Shown piece after piece: positions 1-7,187 of a stretch of 20,703 nucleotides of DNA. A program made the translations under genes and the position numbers. Source of the stretch: JBDTMT01 sp033764095 (GTDB lineage: Bacteria; Desulfobacterota; Binatia; HRBIN30; CADEER01). Position 1 is the first letter of the stretch, and each line of letters opens with the position of its first letter. The stretch is from NCBI GenBank assembly GCA_033764095.1, contig JANRJF010000246.1:1-20703 (forward strand), given 5' to 3'. A model generated the notes under the pieces. That model saw nothing but the letters and a program-made list of their open reading frames with translations. It did no database searches and was not told the DNA's origin.

Positions 1-468
1 GATGCCGATCAGCGAGCTGAACAGGGTCAGCGTCAGGCCGAACAGCACCGAGATGCGGTAGCCGTAGATCAGCCGCGCCAGCACGTCGCGCGCCTGGTCG
101 TCGGTGCCGAGCCAGTTCTGCCAGCTCGGCGGCGACGGCGCAGGCCCGGGCAGATCGCGGATGACGGTGTCGTAGCTGTACGGAATCGGCGGCCAGATCA
201 TCCACCCCTTGGCCTCGATCAACTCGCGCACCTCGGGGTCGCGATAGTCGGCCTCGGTCTCCAGGAAGCCGCCGAAGTAGGTCTCCGGATAGGTGACGAA
301 GACCGGGAAGTAGAAGCGCCCGTCGTAGCGCAGCAGCAGCGGCTTGTCGTTGGCGACCAGCTCGGCCGCCAGCGTCACCACCAACAGCGCACTGAAGATC
401 CACAGCGACCACCAGCCGCGCTTGTTCGCGCGCAGATTGGCCAGCCGGCGTTGATTGAGCGGAGACAT
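1..468 (-). CDS. yejE: Peptide ABC transporter permease YejE (partial, N-terminal 156 residues)
   Basis: This is an inner-membrane permease subunit of the Yej-type oligopeptide importer, cut by the left edge of the window. The frame opens at ATG 468-466 and stays open to base 1. One hydrophobic segment follows a basic N-terminus (about residues 17-38). A periplasmic stretch with the YejE-typical YFGGFLETEADYRDP segment comes next. Then comes the DppC-family signature LGTDDQARDVLARLIYG, leading into the second membrane helix. The E. coli protein is about 340 residues, so a little under half is present. It lies 100 bases downstream of yejB on the same strand, and that gap is almost filled by an inverted repeat. 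I see no good Shine-Dalgarno sequence before the ATG. Family assignment is firm from the order yejA-yejB-yejE; the transported peptide is unknown. Confidence 0.9.
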   Translation of the reverse strand, partial: MSPLNQRRLANLRANKRGWWSLWIFSALLVVTLAAELVANDKPLLLRYDGRFYFPVFVTYPETYFGGFLETEADYRDPEVRELIEAKGWMIWPPIPYSYDTVIRDLPGPAPSPPSWQNWLGTDDQARDVLARLIYGYRISVLFGLTLTLFSSLIGI

Positions 469-475
469 CGAAAGC

Positions 476-565
476 TTCAACGCAGAGACGCGGAGACGCG
501 GAGCTCGCAGAGAAAAGTAATGGTCGTTCTCTGCGGACTCTGTGCCTCCGCGTCTCTGCGTTGAA
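476..565. repeat. Inverted repeat R1 (GCAGAGACGCGGAG family) inside the yej operon
   Basis: A long hairpin fills the yejB-yejE gap. The outer arms 476-495 and 546-565 are a perfect 20-bp inverted repeat. An inner perfect 9-bp pair lies at 506-514 and 527-535, separated from the outer pair by about 10 poorly matched bases, and the loop is 12 bases. The arm consists of roughly 8-base units of the type CGCAGAGA/CGCGGAGA. The repeat starts four bases after the yejB stop codon and ends seven bases before the yejE start, so it separates two genes that are normally tightly coupled. The same family recurs at 8957-9048 (R5). Confidence 0.9.
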
Positions 566-568
566 TCC

Positions 569-1648
569 TCATCGGCGCTCGAAGTCGATGCGCGGATCGA
601 CCAGCACGTAGGTGAGGTCCTCGATCAGCTTGATGACCAGGCCGAGCAGCGTGAACATGTAGAGGGTGCCGAACATCACCGGGTAGTCGCGCTGCACGGT
701 GGCCTGGAAGCCGAGCAGGCCGAGGCCGTCGATCGAGAAGATGACCTCGGTGAGCAGCGCGCCGGTGAACAGGATGCCGATCAGCGCCGCCGGGAAGCCG
801 CTGATGACGATGAGCATGGCATTGCGGAAGACGTGGCGGTACAGCACGCGCTGCTCGCTGAGCCCCTTGGCGCGCGCGGTGAGCACGTACTGTTGGCTGA
901 TCTGATCGAGGAACGAGTTCTTGGTCAGCAGGGTCAGGGCGGCGAAGCTGCCGATGGTCAGCGACAGGATCGGCAGGGTCAGGTGCCAGAAGTAGTCGGT
1001 GATGCGGTGCCAGGTGGAGAGCTGCGCCCAGTCGTCCGACACCAGGCCGCGCAGCGGGAACCATTGGAAGTAACTGCCGCCGGCAAACAGGACGATGAGC
1101 AGGATGGCGAACAGGAAGCTGGGGATGGCGGTGCCGATGATCACGGCGGTCGAGGTCCAGACGTCGAAGCGCGAGCCGTCGCGCACCGCCTTGGCGATGC
1201 CGAGCGGAATCGAGATCAGGTACATGAGCAGCGTCGTCCACAGGCCGAGCGAGATCGACACCGGCAGGCGGTCGAGGATCAGGCCGAGCACCGAACGGCT
1301 GCGGAAGAAGCTGTCGCCGAAGTCGAAACGCAGGTAGCGCTGCATCATCAGCCAGAATCGCTCGGCGGGTGGCTTGTCGAAACCGAACTGGCGCTCGAGG
1401 TCCTTCACCAGCTGCGGATCGAGCCCCTGCGCGCCGCGATACTTGCCGCCGCTCGCGGCGCTGGCGCTCACCTCACCGCTGCCGCCGCTGACCCGCGCCG
1501 TCGCCGACACCGCGGTGCCCTGCAGCTGCGCCATGATCTGCTCCACCGGTCCGCCCGGCGCGGCGTTCACGATGAGGAAGTTGAGCACCATGATCCCGAA
1601 CAGCGTCGGGATCATCAGCAGCACGCGGCGGAGGATGTAGGCGGCCAT
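569..1648 (-). CDS. yejB: Peptide ABC transporter permease YejB
   Basis: This is the first membrane-spanning subunit of the Yej oligopeptide importer (DppB family, inner membrane). The 359 residues match the E. coli protein in length (about 364). It opens with the classic short N-terminus and first helix, MAAYILRRVLLMIPTLFGIM. The periplasmic insertion before GLDPQLVKDLERQFGF is typical of YejB, and further helices follow at roughly residues 130-150, 165-190 and 225-245. The EAA loop that contacts the ATPase is visible as ARAKGLSEQRVLYRHVFRNA. The gene follows yejA by 74 bases and precedes yejE. The region before the EAA loop is intact, so the protein should be functional. Substrates of the family include peptides and, in enterobacteria, microcin C; the substrate here cannot be read from sequence. 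Confidence 0.95.
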   Translation of the reverse strand: MAAYILRRVLLMIPTLFGIMVLNFLIVNAAPGGPVEQIMAQLQGTAVSATARVSGGSGEVSASAASGGKYRGAQGLDPQLVKDLERQFGFDKPPAERFWLMMQRYLRFDFGDSFFRSRSVLGLILDRLPVSISLGLWTTLLMYLISIPLGIAKAVRDGSRFDVWTSTAVIIGTAIPSFLFAILLIVLFAGGSYFQWFPLRGLVSDDWAQLSTWHRITDYFWHLTLPILSLTIGSFAALTLLTKNSFLDQISQQYVLTARAKGLSEQRVLYRHVFRNAMLIVISGFPAALIGILFTGALLTEVIFSIDGLGLLGFQATVQRDYPVMFGTLYMFTLLGLVIKLIEDLTYVLVDPRIDFERR

Positions 1649-1668
1649 GCGATCGGTCGTCAGTTACC

Positions 1669-1708
1669 GGTTGTCGGGCGTCGGTGCCACTTTCGTCGCC
1701 CGACCACC
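1669..1708 (-). promoter_or_regulatory. Intercistronic hairpin between yejA and yejB
   Basis: The arms 1669-1680 and 1697-1708 are complementary over 12 bases with one mismatch; the inner 8 (GTCGGGCG/CGCCCGAC) are perfect. There is a 16-base loop and no following T-run, so this is not a classic intrinsic terminator. Hairpins directly after a binding-protein gene in other importer operons stabilise its mRNA or partially reduce read-through, giving more binding protein than permease. That role is inferred here. Confidence 0.45.
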
Positions 1709-1722
1709 GACACCCACCGCCG

Positions 1723-3540
1723 TCAACGGCCGCGGCGCTGCTGCAACGCCGCCGCCTTCTGCGCGTCGTACCACCAGGCGTCGAGCTGCACGCCCTGCGC
1801 CGGGACCACGGCCGGCAGGCCGAACTTGTCCCAGTAGGCGAGGCGGTCGTACGGGATGTACCAGTTCGGCACGACGTAGAAGCCCCACTGCAGGGCGCGG
1901 TCGAGCGCGTGCGTGCGCGCCACCAGGCTGGCGCGATCGGGCGCGGCGATGAGCTGCTCGACCAGCGAGTCGATCACCGGATCCTTGAGTCCGATGACGT
2001 TCAGACCGCCCGGCTGGTCGGCGGCGGCGCTGCCCCAGAAGCCGCGCTGCTCGTTGCCAGGCGACTGCGACTGCCGCCAGGTCATCATCACCACGTCGAA
2101 GTCGAAGTCGTCGACCCGCTTCTTGTACTGCGAGCTGTCGACGGTGCGGATGGTCGCGGTGATGCCGAGGCGCTCGAGGTTCTTGGCGTACGGCTGGGTG
2201 ACGCGCTCGTAGGCCGGGTCGACCAGCAGGATCTCGAAGGTGAACGGCTTGCCGTCCTTGTTCACCAGCTTCTTGCTCGCCGGATCGATCGTCCAGCCGG
2301 CCTGCTTGAGCAGCTCCAGCGCCTGGCGCAGGTTCTCGCGCAAGTTGCCGGAGCCGTCGGTGGCGGGCGGCTGGTACTCGGTGGTGAACAGCTCGGGCGG
2401 CAGCTGGGCGCGGAACGGCTCCAGCACCGCCAGCTCGGCGCCGCTCGGCACGCCGTTGGCGGCCAGCTCGGAGTTGTCGAAGTAGCTGCGGCTGCGCGTG
2501 TACTGGCCGTAGAAGAGCGTGCGGTTGGCCCACTCGAAATCGAACGCGTAGCCGAGCGCCTGGCGCACGCGGCGATCCTGGAACAGCGGCCGGCGCAGGT
2601 TGAAGGCGTAGCCCTGCATGCCGGCCGGGCGCGAGTGCTTGATGTCGGCCTTGATCAGCAGGCCGTCGCGCACCGCGGGAATGTCGTACGCCGTCGCCCA
2701 GTCCTTCGACGAGAACTCGCCGCGCAGGTCGAAGGCGCCGGCCTTCAGCGCTTCGAGCTGCACGGTCATGTCGCGGTAGTAGTCGTAGCGGATGGTGTCG
2801 AAATTGTCCTTGCCGCGGTTCACGGCCAGATCCTTGCCCCAGTAGTCGGGCACGCGCTGGTAGGTGCTGTAGCGTCCGGCCTCGAAGGCGCCGATCTTGT
2901 ACGGCCCGCTGCCGAGCGGCGGCTCGAGCGTGCCGGCCTCGAAGTCTTTGCCCTGCCAGTAGTGCTTGGGCAGCACCGGCAGTTGGCCGAGGATCAGCGG
3001 CAGCTCGCGATTCTCGCCCGGCTTGAAGGTGAACTTCACGCCGCGCTCGCCGACCTTCTCCACCGTGGCGACCGAGCCGTAATAGGCGCGGTAGTACGGT
3101 TGCCCCTTGGTGCGCAGCGTCTCGAAGGTCCAGATCACGTCCTCGGCGGTGACCGGCTTGCCGTCGTGCCAGCGCGCGTTGGGGCGCAGCGTGAACGTCA
3201 CCCAGGAGCGATCCGCCGGCGTCTCGACCGTCTCGGCGAGCAGCCCGTACTCGCTGAACGGCTCGTCCGCCGAGCCGACCATCAACGTGTCGTAGATGCG
3301 CGCGCTGCCGTCGTCGGGATTGCCCTTGATGATGAACGGATTGAAGCTGTCGAAGCCGCCCAGCCCGGCGAGCCGCAGCTCGCCGCCCTTCGGCGCATCG
3401 GGGTTGACGTAGTCGAAGTGCGTGAAGCCGGGGCCGTACTTGAGGTCGCCGTGCATGGCGATGCCGTGCGCCGGGCCGCTCGGGTCGGCGGCGCGCGCCA
3501 CCGAGGCGGCCAACAGGAGGGAGAGGATCAGGGTTCGCAT
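1723..3540 (-). CDS. yejA: Periplasmic oligopeptide-binding protein YejA
   Basis: This is the extracytoplasmic binding protein of the Yej importer (SBP family 5), delivering peptides to YejB/YejE. The ATG at 3540 gives 605 residues, like E. coli YejA (about 604), and a clear Sec signal peptide, MRTLILSLLLAASVARA, with cleavage before ADPSG. The mature protein begins with the YejA-typical HGIAMHGDLKYGPGFTHFDYV. Family 5 landmarks follow: YDTLMVGSADEPFSEYGLLAE, a WHDGKPVTAEDVIWTFETL block, and LGSGPYKI. A TTG 30 bases upstream also opens the frame but lies inside repeat R2 and would put charged residues before the signal peptide, so I reject it. This is the first gene of the minus-strand operon; its promoter must lie in or beside R2. 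Confidence 0.95.
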   Translation of the reverse strand: MRTLILSLLLAASVARAADPSGPAHGIAMHGDLKYGPGFTHFDYVNPDAPKGGELRLAGLGGFDSFNPFIIKGNPDDGSARIYDTLMVGSADEPFSEYGLLAETVETPADRSWVTFTLRPNARWHDGKPVTAEDVIWTFETLRTKGQPYYRAYYGSVATVEKVGERGVKFTFKPGENRELPLILGQLPVLPKHYWQGKDFEAGTLEPPLGSGPYKIGAFEAGRYSTYQRVPDYWGKDLAVNRGKDNFDTIRYDYYRDMTVQLEALKAGAFDLRGEFSSKDWATAYDIPAVRDGLLIKADIKHSRPAGMQGYAFNLRRPLFQDRRVRQALGYAFDFEWANRTLFYGQYTRSRSYFDNSELAANGVPSGAELAVLEPFRAQLPPELFTTEYQPPATDGSGNLRENLRQALELLKQAGWTIDPASKKLVNKDGKPFTFEILLVDPAYERVTQPYAKNLERLGITATIRTVDSSQYKKRVDDFDFDVVMMTWRQSQSPGNEQRGFWGSAAADQPGGLNVIGLKDPVIDSLVEQLIAAPDRASLVARTHALDRALQWGFYVVPNWYIPYDRLAYWDKFGLPAVVPAQGVQLDAWWYDAQKAAALQQRRGR

Positions 3541-3562
3541 GATCGGCCAATCTACGGGAATG

Positions 3563-3645
3563 ACCACCAAGACACCAAGGACACCAAGTCGAAACGGATC
3601 GGAATTTGATCCACCTCGACTTGGTGTCCCTGGTGCCTTGGTGGT
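3563..3645. repeat. Inverted repeat R2 (ACCAAGACACCAAGG family) between divergent yejA and recQ
   Basis: The arms 3563-3592 and 3616-3645 are inverted copies differing at 2 of 30 positions. Each arm is about three copies of a 9-base unit related to ACACCAAGG. The 23-base loop itself starts and ends with GGATC/GATCC, extending the stem. Both mismatches are A·C pairs if read as plus-strand RNA but G·U wobbles in minus-strand RNA, so a yejA leader transcript could pair throughout. The element occupies 83 of the 116 bases between the two start codons, leaving little room for promoters outside it. Confidence 0.9.
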
Positions 3646-3656
3646 TAATTGCCCCG

Positions 3657-5474
3657 ATGTCCGCCGCCGAGGCGATTCGCGCCACCGTTCACCGCTACTG
3701 GGGCTTCGACCAGTTGCGGCCGTTGCAGGAGGAGGCGATCGCCGCCGGACTCAGCCGCCGCGACGCGCTGCTGGTGCTGCCGACCGGCGGCGGCAAGTCG
3801 CTCTGCTACCAGGTGCCGCCGGCGGTGACCGGGCGCACCGACGTGGTCATCTCGCCGCTCATCGCGTTGATGAAGGATCAGGTCGACGGGCTGCGCGAGA
3901 ACGGCTACCCGGCGGCGGCGCTGCACAGCGGCCTCGAGCTCAGCGAGATCCGCGCCGTCGAGCAGGGCCTCGCCGACGATCGCTACCGGCTGCTCTTCGT
4001 CGCGCCCGAGCGCCTGCTGGCGCCGCGTTTCCTCGCCTGGCTGGAGCGCGCCGGGGTGCGCGACTTCGCCGTCGACGAGGCGCACTGCATCAGCCAGTGG
4101 GGACACGACTTCCGGCCGGAGTATCGCCAGCTCGCCGAGCTCAAGACGCGCCTGCCGGGCAGCAGCGTGCGCGCCTTCACCGCCACCGCCACCGAACGGG
4201 TCCGCGCCGACATCCTGGCCCAGCTGAAGCTCGACGATCCGCTGGTGATGGTCGGCACCTTCGACCGCCCCAACCTGACCTACCGGGTGGTGCCGCGCAC
4301 CACGACGGACCGCCAGGTGCGCGACATCCTCGCCCGCCACCCGAGCGAGGCGGCGATCGTCTACTGCTTCTCGCGCCGCGACACCGAGGAGCTGGCGGCG
4401 GCGCTGGTCGCGCAGGGCGTGCGCGCCGCGCACTACCACGCCGGCATGGAACCAGGCGCGCGGCATCGCACCCAGGAGGCCTTTTCGGACGAGAAGCTCG
4501 ACGTCGTCGTCGCCACCGTCGCGTTCGGCATGGGCATCGACCGCAGCGACGTGCGCTGCGTCATCCACGCCGCGCTACCGAAGTCGATCGAGCACTACCA
4601 ACAGGAGACCGGCCGCGCCGGCCGCGACGGCCTAGAGGCGGAGTGCGTGCTGCTCTACTCGGGCGGCGACGTGGTGCGCATCGAGCGGCTGATGGAGCGC
4701 AGCGCCGCCGAGAGCGGCGCCGACCCCGCCGTCGTCGAGGCCAGCCGCACCCTGCTGCGCCAGATGCAGCGCTTCGCCTCCGGCCTCGCCTGCCGCCACA
4801 AGGCGCTGTCGGAGTATTTCGGCCAGCCGTACCCGGGCGACGGCTGCGGCGCCTGTGACGTCTGCCTCGGCGAGGTCGAGGGCAGCAGCGACGGCACCGT
4901 CACCGCGCAGAAGATCCTCTCCGCCGTGGCGCGCGCCGAGGGATTCGGCGTCACCCACGTGGTCGACATCCTGGTCGGCGCCGACACCGAGCGCGTCCGC
5001 GCCCGCCGCCACGACCAGCTCAGCACCTACGGCCTGCTGAAGGGCATGGCGCGCGGCGGCGTCACCGCCATGGTGCACCAGTTGATCGACCAGCGCCTGC
5101 TCGACCGCACCGTCGGCGACCGCCCGGTGCTGCAGCTCAACCCCGCCTCCTGGGAGGTCATGCGCGGCCAGCGCCCGGTGCAGTTGGTGCAGCCGAGCGC
5201 GAAGGCGGCGCCGGCGCGCGTCGACGGCGCCTCATGGGAGGGCGTCAACCGCGAGCTCTTCGACGCGTTGCGCGGCCTGCGCCGCGAGCTTGCGGAAGCG
5301 CGCGGCGTGCCGCCGTACATCATCTTCAACGACGCGACGCTGCGCGACCTCGCCCGCAAGCAACCGACCTCGCTCGACGCCTTCGCGCACGTCTACGGCG
5401 TCGGCGAGCGCAAGCTGCAGGACCTCGGACCGGTGTTCGTCGAGCGCATCCGGGCGTGGTGCGCGGCGCAGTGA
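3657..5474 (+). CDS. recQ: ATP-dependent DNA helicase RecQ
   Basis: This is a 3'-to-5' superfamily 2 DNA helicase that unwinds recombination and replication intermediates in the cytoplasm. From ATG 3657 it is 605 residues (E. coli 609). The sequence shows Walker A PTGGGKS at 42-48 and DEAH at 140-143, followed by the aromatic-rich CISQWGHDFRPEY loop. Motif III is FTATAT, and motifs V and VI lie in ATVAFGMGIDRSDVR and QQETGRAGRDG. The four zinc ligands are C379, C397, C400 and C403, followed by the RQC winged helix. A full HRDC domain from about residue 528 to the end carries PPYIIFNDATLRDLA. An upstream TTG at 3606 would add 17 residues encoded by repeat R2 and is unlikely. No obvious ribosome site precedes the ATG; the GGTGGT at the end of R2 is the nearest purine-rich block. 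Confidence 0.97.
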   Translation: MSAAEAIRATVHRYWGFDQLRPLQEEAIAAGLSRRDALLVLPTGGGKSLCYQVPPAVTGRTDVVISPLIALMKDQVDGLRENGYPAAALHSGLELSEIRAVEQGLADDRYRLLFVAPERLLAPRFLAWLERAGVRDFAVDEAHCISQWGHDFRPEYRQLAELKTRLPGSSVRAFTATATERVRADILAQLKLDDPLVMVGTFDRPNLTYRVVPRTTTDRQVRDILARHPSEAAIVYCFSRRDTEELAAALVAQGVRAAHYHAGMEPGARHRTQEAFSDEKLDVVVATVAFGMGIDRSDVRCVIHAALPKSIEHYQQETGRAGRDGLEAECVLLYSGGDVVRIERLMERSAAESGADPAVVEASRTLLRQMQRFASGLACRHKALSEYFGQPYPGDGCGACDVCLGEVEGSSDGTVTAQKILSAVARAEGFGVTHVVDILVGADTERVRARRHDQLSTYGLLKGMARGGVTAMVHQLIDQRLLDRTVGDRPVLQLNPASWEVMRGQRPVQLVQPSAKAAPARVDGASWEGVNRELFDALRGLRRELAEARGVPPYIIFNDATLRDLARKQPTSLDAFAHVYGVGERKLQDLGPVFVERIRAWCAAQ

Positions 5475-5487
5475 CTTCGCGGCGTTC

Positions 5488-5602
5488 TCACCACAACGAC
5501 ACCACGGCACAACGAGTCACGACGCAGGATCTAGCGCACTGGCTTGCGCCGCGGTGGCTGGCTCTCGTTGTGTTTCGTTGTGCCGTGGTGTCGTTGTGGT
5601 GA
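5488..5602. repeat. Inverted repeat R3 (CACAACGACACCACGG family), perfect 28-bp arms
   Basis: The arms 5488-5515 and 5575-5602 are a perfect 28-bp inverted repeat around a 59-base centre. Arm units are about 9 bases (ACCACAACG, ACACCACGG). It sits between the convergent 3' ends of recQ and the hydrolase gene; the hydrolase frame reads through the right arm and stops in the centre at 5531. The same family recurs at 7085-7176 (R4). A bidirectional terminator role is possible, but neither side has a T-run. Confidence 0.92.
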
Positions 5603-6301
5603 AGCAACGCGTGCCGGCAGCGCCAGCCGCTCCGCCACCAGGCGGAACACATCCGGGTTGAAGCCGAGCCCGACGTGCGTACCAGCGACCTCGATGTGCT
5701 CGACGCCGCGGTTCACCGGATCGATGCACGCCTGCCAGGCCACCACGCCGTCGGTGCGGCTGTAGATCGCCGTCACCGGCACGCGCAGCGGCACCGCGTC
5801 GCGCGCCGCGGCGGCGGCCTCGATGGCGTCGAGGTCGTAGCCGCGCTGCCGGTAGCGTTCCGCCGCGGCGGTGTATTTCGGTCCGCCCACCACCGGCGTG
5901 CCGAAGGTGACGACGCGCTCCACCCGCGTCGGCCGCTCGCGCGCCGCCTCGCGCGCCAGCACGCCGCCGAGGCTCCAACCGACCAGCCGCACGCGGCGCC
6001 GCGTCGCCGCCTGCGCCGCGTCCACCAGCTCGACCACGCGCGGCACCAGTTTCGGCACGTGGCCGCGGTTGGTGCCCAGCCCCCACCCGCGCGCGTCGTA
6101 GCCGAGCCAGGTGAGGTAGGCGCGCAGCAACGCGGTCGAACCGTCGCCGGCGCCGAAGCCAGGCAACACCAACACCGGGCCGCCGTCGCCGCGCGGCTGC
6201 CGCGCCAGCGCCGGGGCCTGCCAGAGCAGACGCGGGCCTTCGATGAACGCCAGCGCCTCGCCGAGCATCGCGCGCGGCGCCGGGGGGCGGATCGGTGTCA
6301 T
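5531..6301 (-). CDS. Alpha/beta hydrolase (lipase/esterase-like)
   Basis: This is a putative serine hydrolase of the alpha/beta fold; the substrate is unknown. From ATG 6301 it has 256 residues. Visible elements are the oxyanion-hole strand VLVLPGFGAGDGS (about 43-55), the nucleophile elbow GWSLGG with Ser110, a probable acid Asp184 in YSRTDGVV, and the catalytic His209 in VAGTHVGLGFNP. These resemble cytoplasmic esterases and PGAP1-like lipases; no signal peptide is seen. An alternative ATG at 6367 would add 22 residues but lies in the palindromic vapB operator region, so I prefer 6301. From about residue 234 the reading frame runs into repeat R3, so the basic tail SPQRHHGTTKHNESQPP is repeat-encoded, not part of the fold. 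The gene is divergent from vapBC and convergent with recQ. Confidence 0.85.
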   Translation of the reverse strand: MTPIRPPAPRAMLGEALAFIEGPRLLWQAPALARQPRGDGGPVLVLPGFGAGDGSTALLRAYLTWLGYDARGWGLGTNRGHVPKLVPRVVELVDAAQAATRRRVRLVGWSLGGVLAREAARERPTRVERVVTFGTPVVGGPKYTAAAERYRQRGYDLDAIEAAAAARDAVPLRVPVTAIYSRTDGVVAWQACIDPVNRGVEHIEVAGTHVGLGFNPDVFRLVAERLALPARVASPQRHHGTTKHNESQPPRRKPVR

Positions 6302-6364
6302 CGCCGCATTCACCACCGACCGCCGCGGCACGTCAACGTGGATCTGGGGCGCGCCGGATGGTTC

Positions 6365-6400
6365 CATATGGCCATCCTCAATGATATGGGTAGCCATATG
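6365..6400. promoter_or_regulatory. Probable VapB operator (CATATGGC inverted repeat)
   Basis: CATATGGC at 6365-6372 is mirrored exactly by GCCATATG at 6393-6400, 20 bases apart and ending on the vapB start codon. The left half is part of an 8-base self-palindrome, CCATATGG, at 6364-6371. VapBC-type pairs commonly repress themselves by binding such repeats, so an autoregulatory operator is inferred. AT-rich bases between the halves (ATGATATGG) could hold a -10 box, but I cannot place a convincing -35. Confidence 0.5.
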
Positions 6401-6643
6401 AAGACCACCGTCGATATTGCCGACGCGCTGTTGAGTGAGGCCCGGGCGTTGGCGGAGCGTGAGGACACCACGCTGAAGGCGCTGCTCGACGAAGGACTGC
6501 GGCTGTTGCTCAAGCAGCGCAGACAACCCGTTCGCTTCCGCCTGCGGCGCGCCACCTTCCGCGGCCAGGGACTGCAGCCGGAGGTCGCCAACGCCTCGTG
6601 GAACCGGTTGCGCGAGTTGGCCTACGAGGATCGCGGCTCGTGA
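6398..6643 (+). CDS. vapB: VapB-family antitoxin
   Basis: This is a small (81-residue) ribbon-helix-helix antitoxin that should neutralise the PIN ribonuclease encoded next to it and repress the operon. The N-terminus MKTTVDIADALLSEARALAE has the strand-helix pattern of the VapB DNA-binding family (MRTTVDI/MRTTIDI type), followed by EDTTLKALLDEGLRLLLKQR. The arginine-rich C-terminal third would be the toxin-binding tail. A second in-frame ATG four codons earlier (6386) is possible. The stop codon overlaps the toxin start in a GTGA tetranucleotide, indicating translational coupling. The palindrome at 6365-6400 sits directly on the start. Family assignment is good; the exact VapB subfamily is not determined. 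Confidence 0.85.
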   Translation: MKTTVDIADALLSEARALAEREDTTLKALLDEGLRLLLKQRRQPVRFRLRRATFRGQGLQPEVANASWNRLRELAYEDRGS

Positions 6644-7074
6644 TCGCGGTCGACACCAACCTGCTGGTCTACGCGCATCGCGAGGATGCGGATCTGCACC
6701 AGCGCGCCGATACGTGCCTGACCGAGCTGGCCGAGGGCGCGGCGCGCTGGGCGATCCCGTGGCCGTGCGTGCACGAGTTCTTCGCCATCGTCACCCACCC
6801 GCGCATCTACCGCCCGCCGACGCCGCCGGCGCGCGCCATGGAGCAGATCGACGCCTGGTTGGAGGCGCCCGGGCTGGAGCTGCTCGGCGAGGCGTCGGGC
6901 TACTGGCCGCAGCTGGCCGATCTGCTCCGGCGCGGCCGCATCGTCGGCCCGGCGGTGCACGACGCGCGCATCGCCGCGCTGTGCCTGCATCACGGCGTCG
7001 ACGAGCTGTGGACCGCGGATCGCGACTTCAGCCGCTTCGCGGCGCTGCGCGTGCGCAACCCGCTGGTCGGCTGA
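6640..7074 (+). CDS. vapC: VapC-family PIN-domain ribonuclease toxin
   Basis: This is a PIN-domain endoribonuclease, the toxin partner of the preceding VapB-like antitoxin, expected to cleave RNA in the cytoplasm when the antitoxin is lost. It starts at GTG 6640, overlapping the antitoxin stop by four bases, and has 144 residues, a normal length for VapC. The acidic metal-binding set is present: Asp5 in IAVDTNLLVYAH, Glu46 in CVHEFFAIV, Asp108 in VHDARIAAL, and Asp127/Asp129 in TADRDFSRF. The active site therefore looks intact. An upstream ATG at 6598 is in frame but lies well inside the antitoxin gene and would put extra residues before the first PIN strand. R4 begins ten bases after the stop. 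Confidence 0.9.
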   Translation: MIAVDTNLLVYAHREDADLHQRADTCLTELAEGAARWAIPWPCVHEFFAIVTHPRIYRPPTPPARAMEQIDAWLEAPGLELLGEASGYWPQLADLLRRGRIVGPAVHDARIAALCLHHGVDELWTADRDFSRFAALRVRNPLVG

Positions 7075-7084
7075 CTGAGCGCTA

Positions 7085-7176
7085 TTCACCACAACGGCAC
7101 CACGACACAACGGAGCACAACGAGGAGCCTCCGACCCTGATGCGGCGCCGTTGTGTGGTGGTGTCGTGGTGGTGAA
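7085..7176. repeat. Inverted repeat R4, same family as R3
   Basis: The arms 7085-7113 and 7148-7176 are inverted copies with 3 mismatches in 29 positions and a 34-base centre. The unit is the same CACAACG/ACACCACG type as in R3, 1.5 kb to the left. It lies between the convergent 3' ends of vapC and the dynamin-like gene, ending 11 bases before the latter's stop. R3 and R4 together bracket the hydrolase-vapBC segment. Confidence 0.9.
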
Positions 7177-7187
7177 GAAAGCGTTGG

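Noticed and set aside
542..1837. Long open frame on the plus strand opposite yejB and the end of yejA (431 codons)
   Set aside because: It is antisense to well-recognised permease and binding-protein genes; its composition (Gln/His/Arg/Glu-rich, low complexity) is typical of shadow frames in GC-rich DNA, and it resembles no family I know.
3606..3656. TTG start that would lengthen RecQ by 17 residues
   Set aside because: The extra residues are encoded by repeat R2, and the ATG at 3657 gives the normal family length.
5488..5602. R3 as a standard intrinsic terminator for recQ and the hydrolase
   Set aside because: There is no T-run on either side, the centre is 59 bases long, and same-style elements also occur at divergent promoters and inside operons.
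5488..7176. CRISPR-like interpretation of the repeated ACCACAACG units
   Set aside because: The units are contiguous, very short and in inverted arms; there are no regular spacers and no cas genes.
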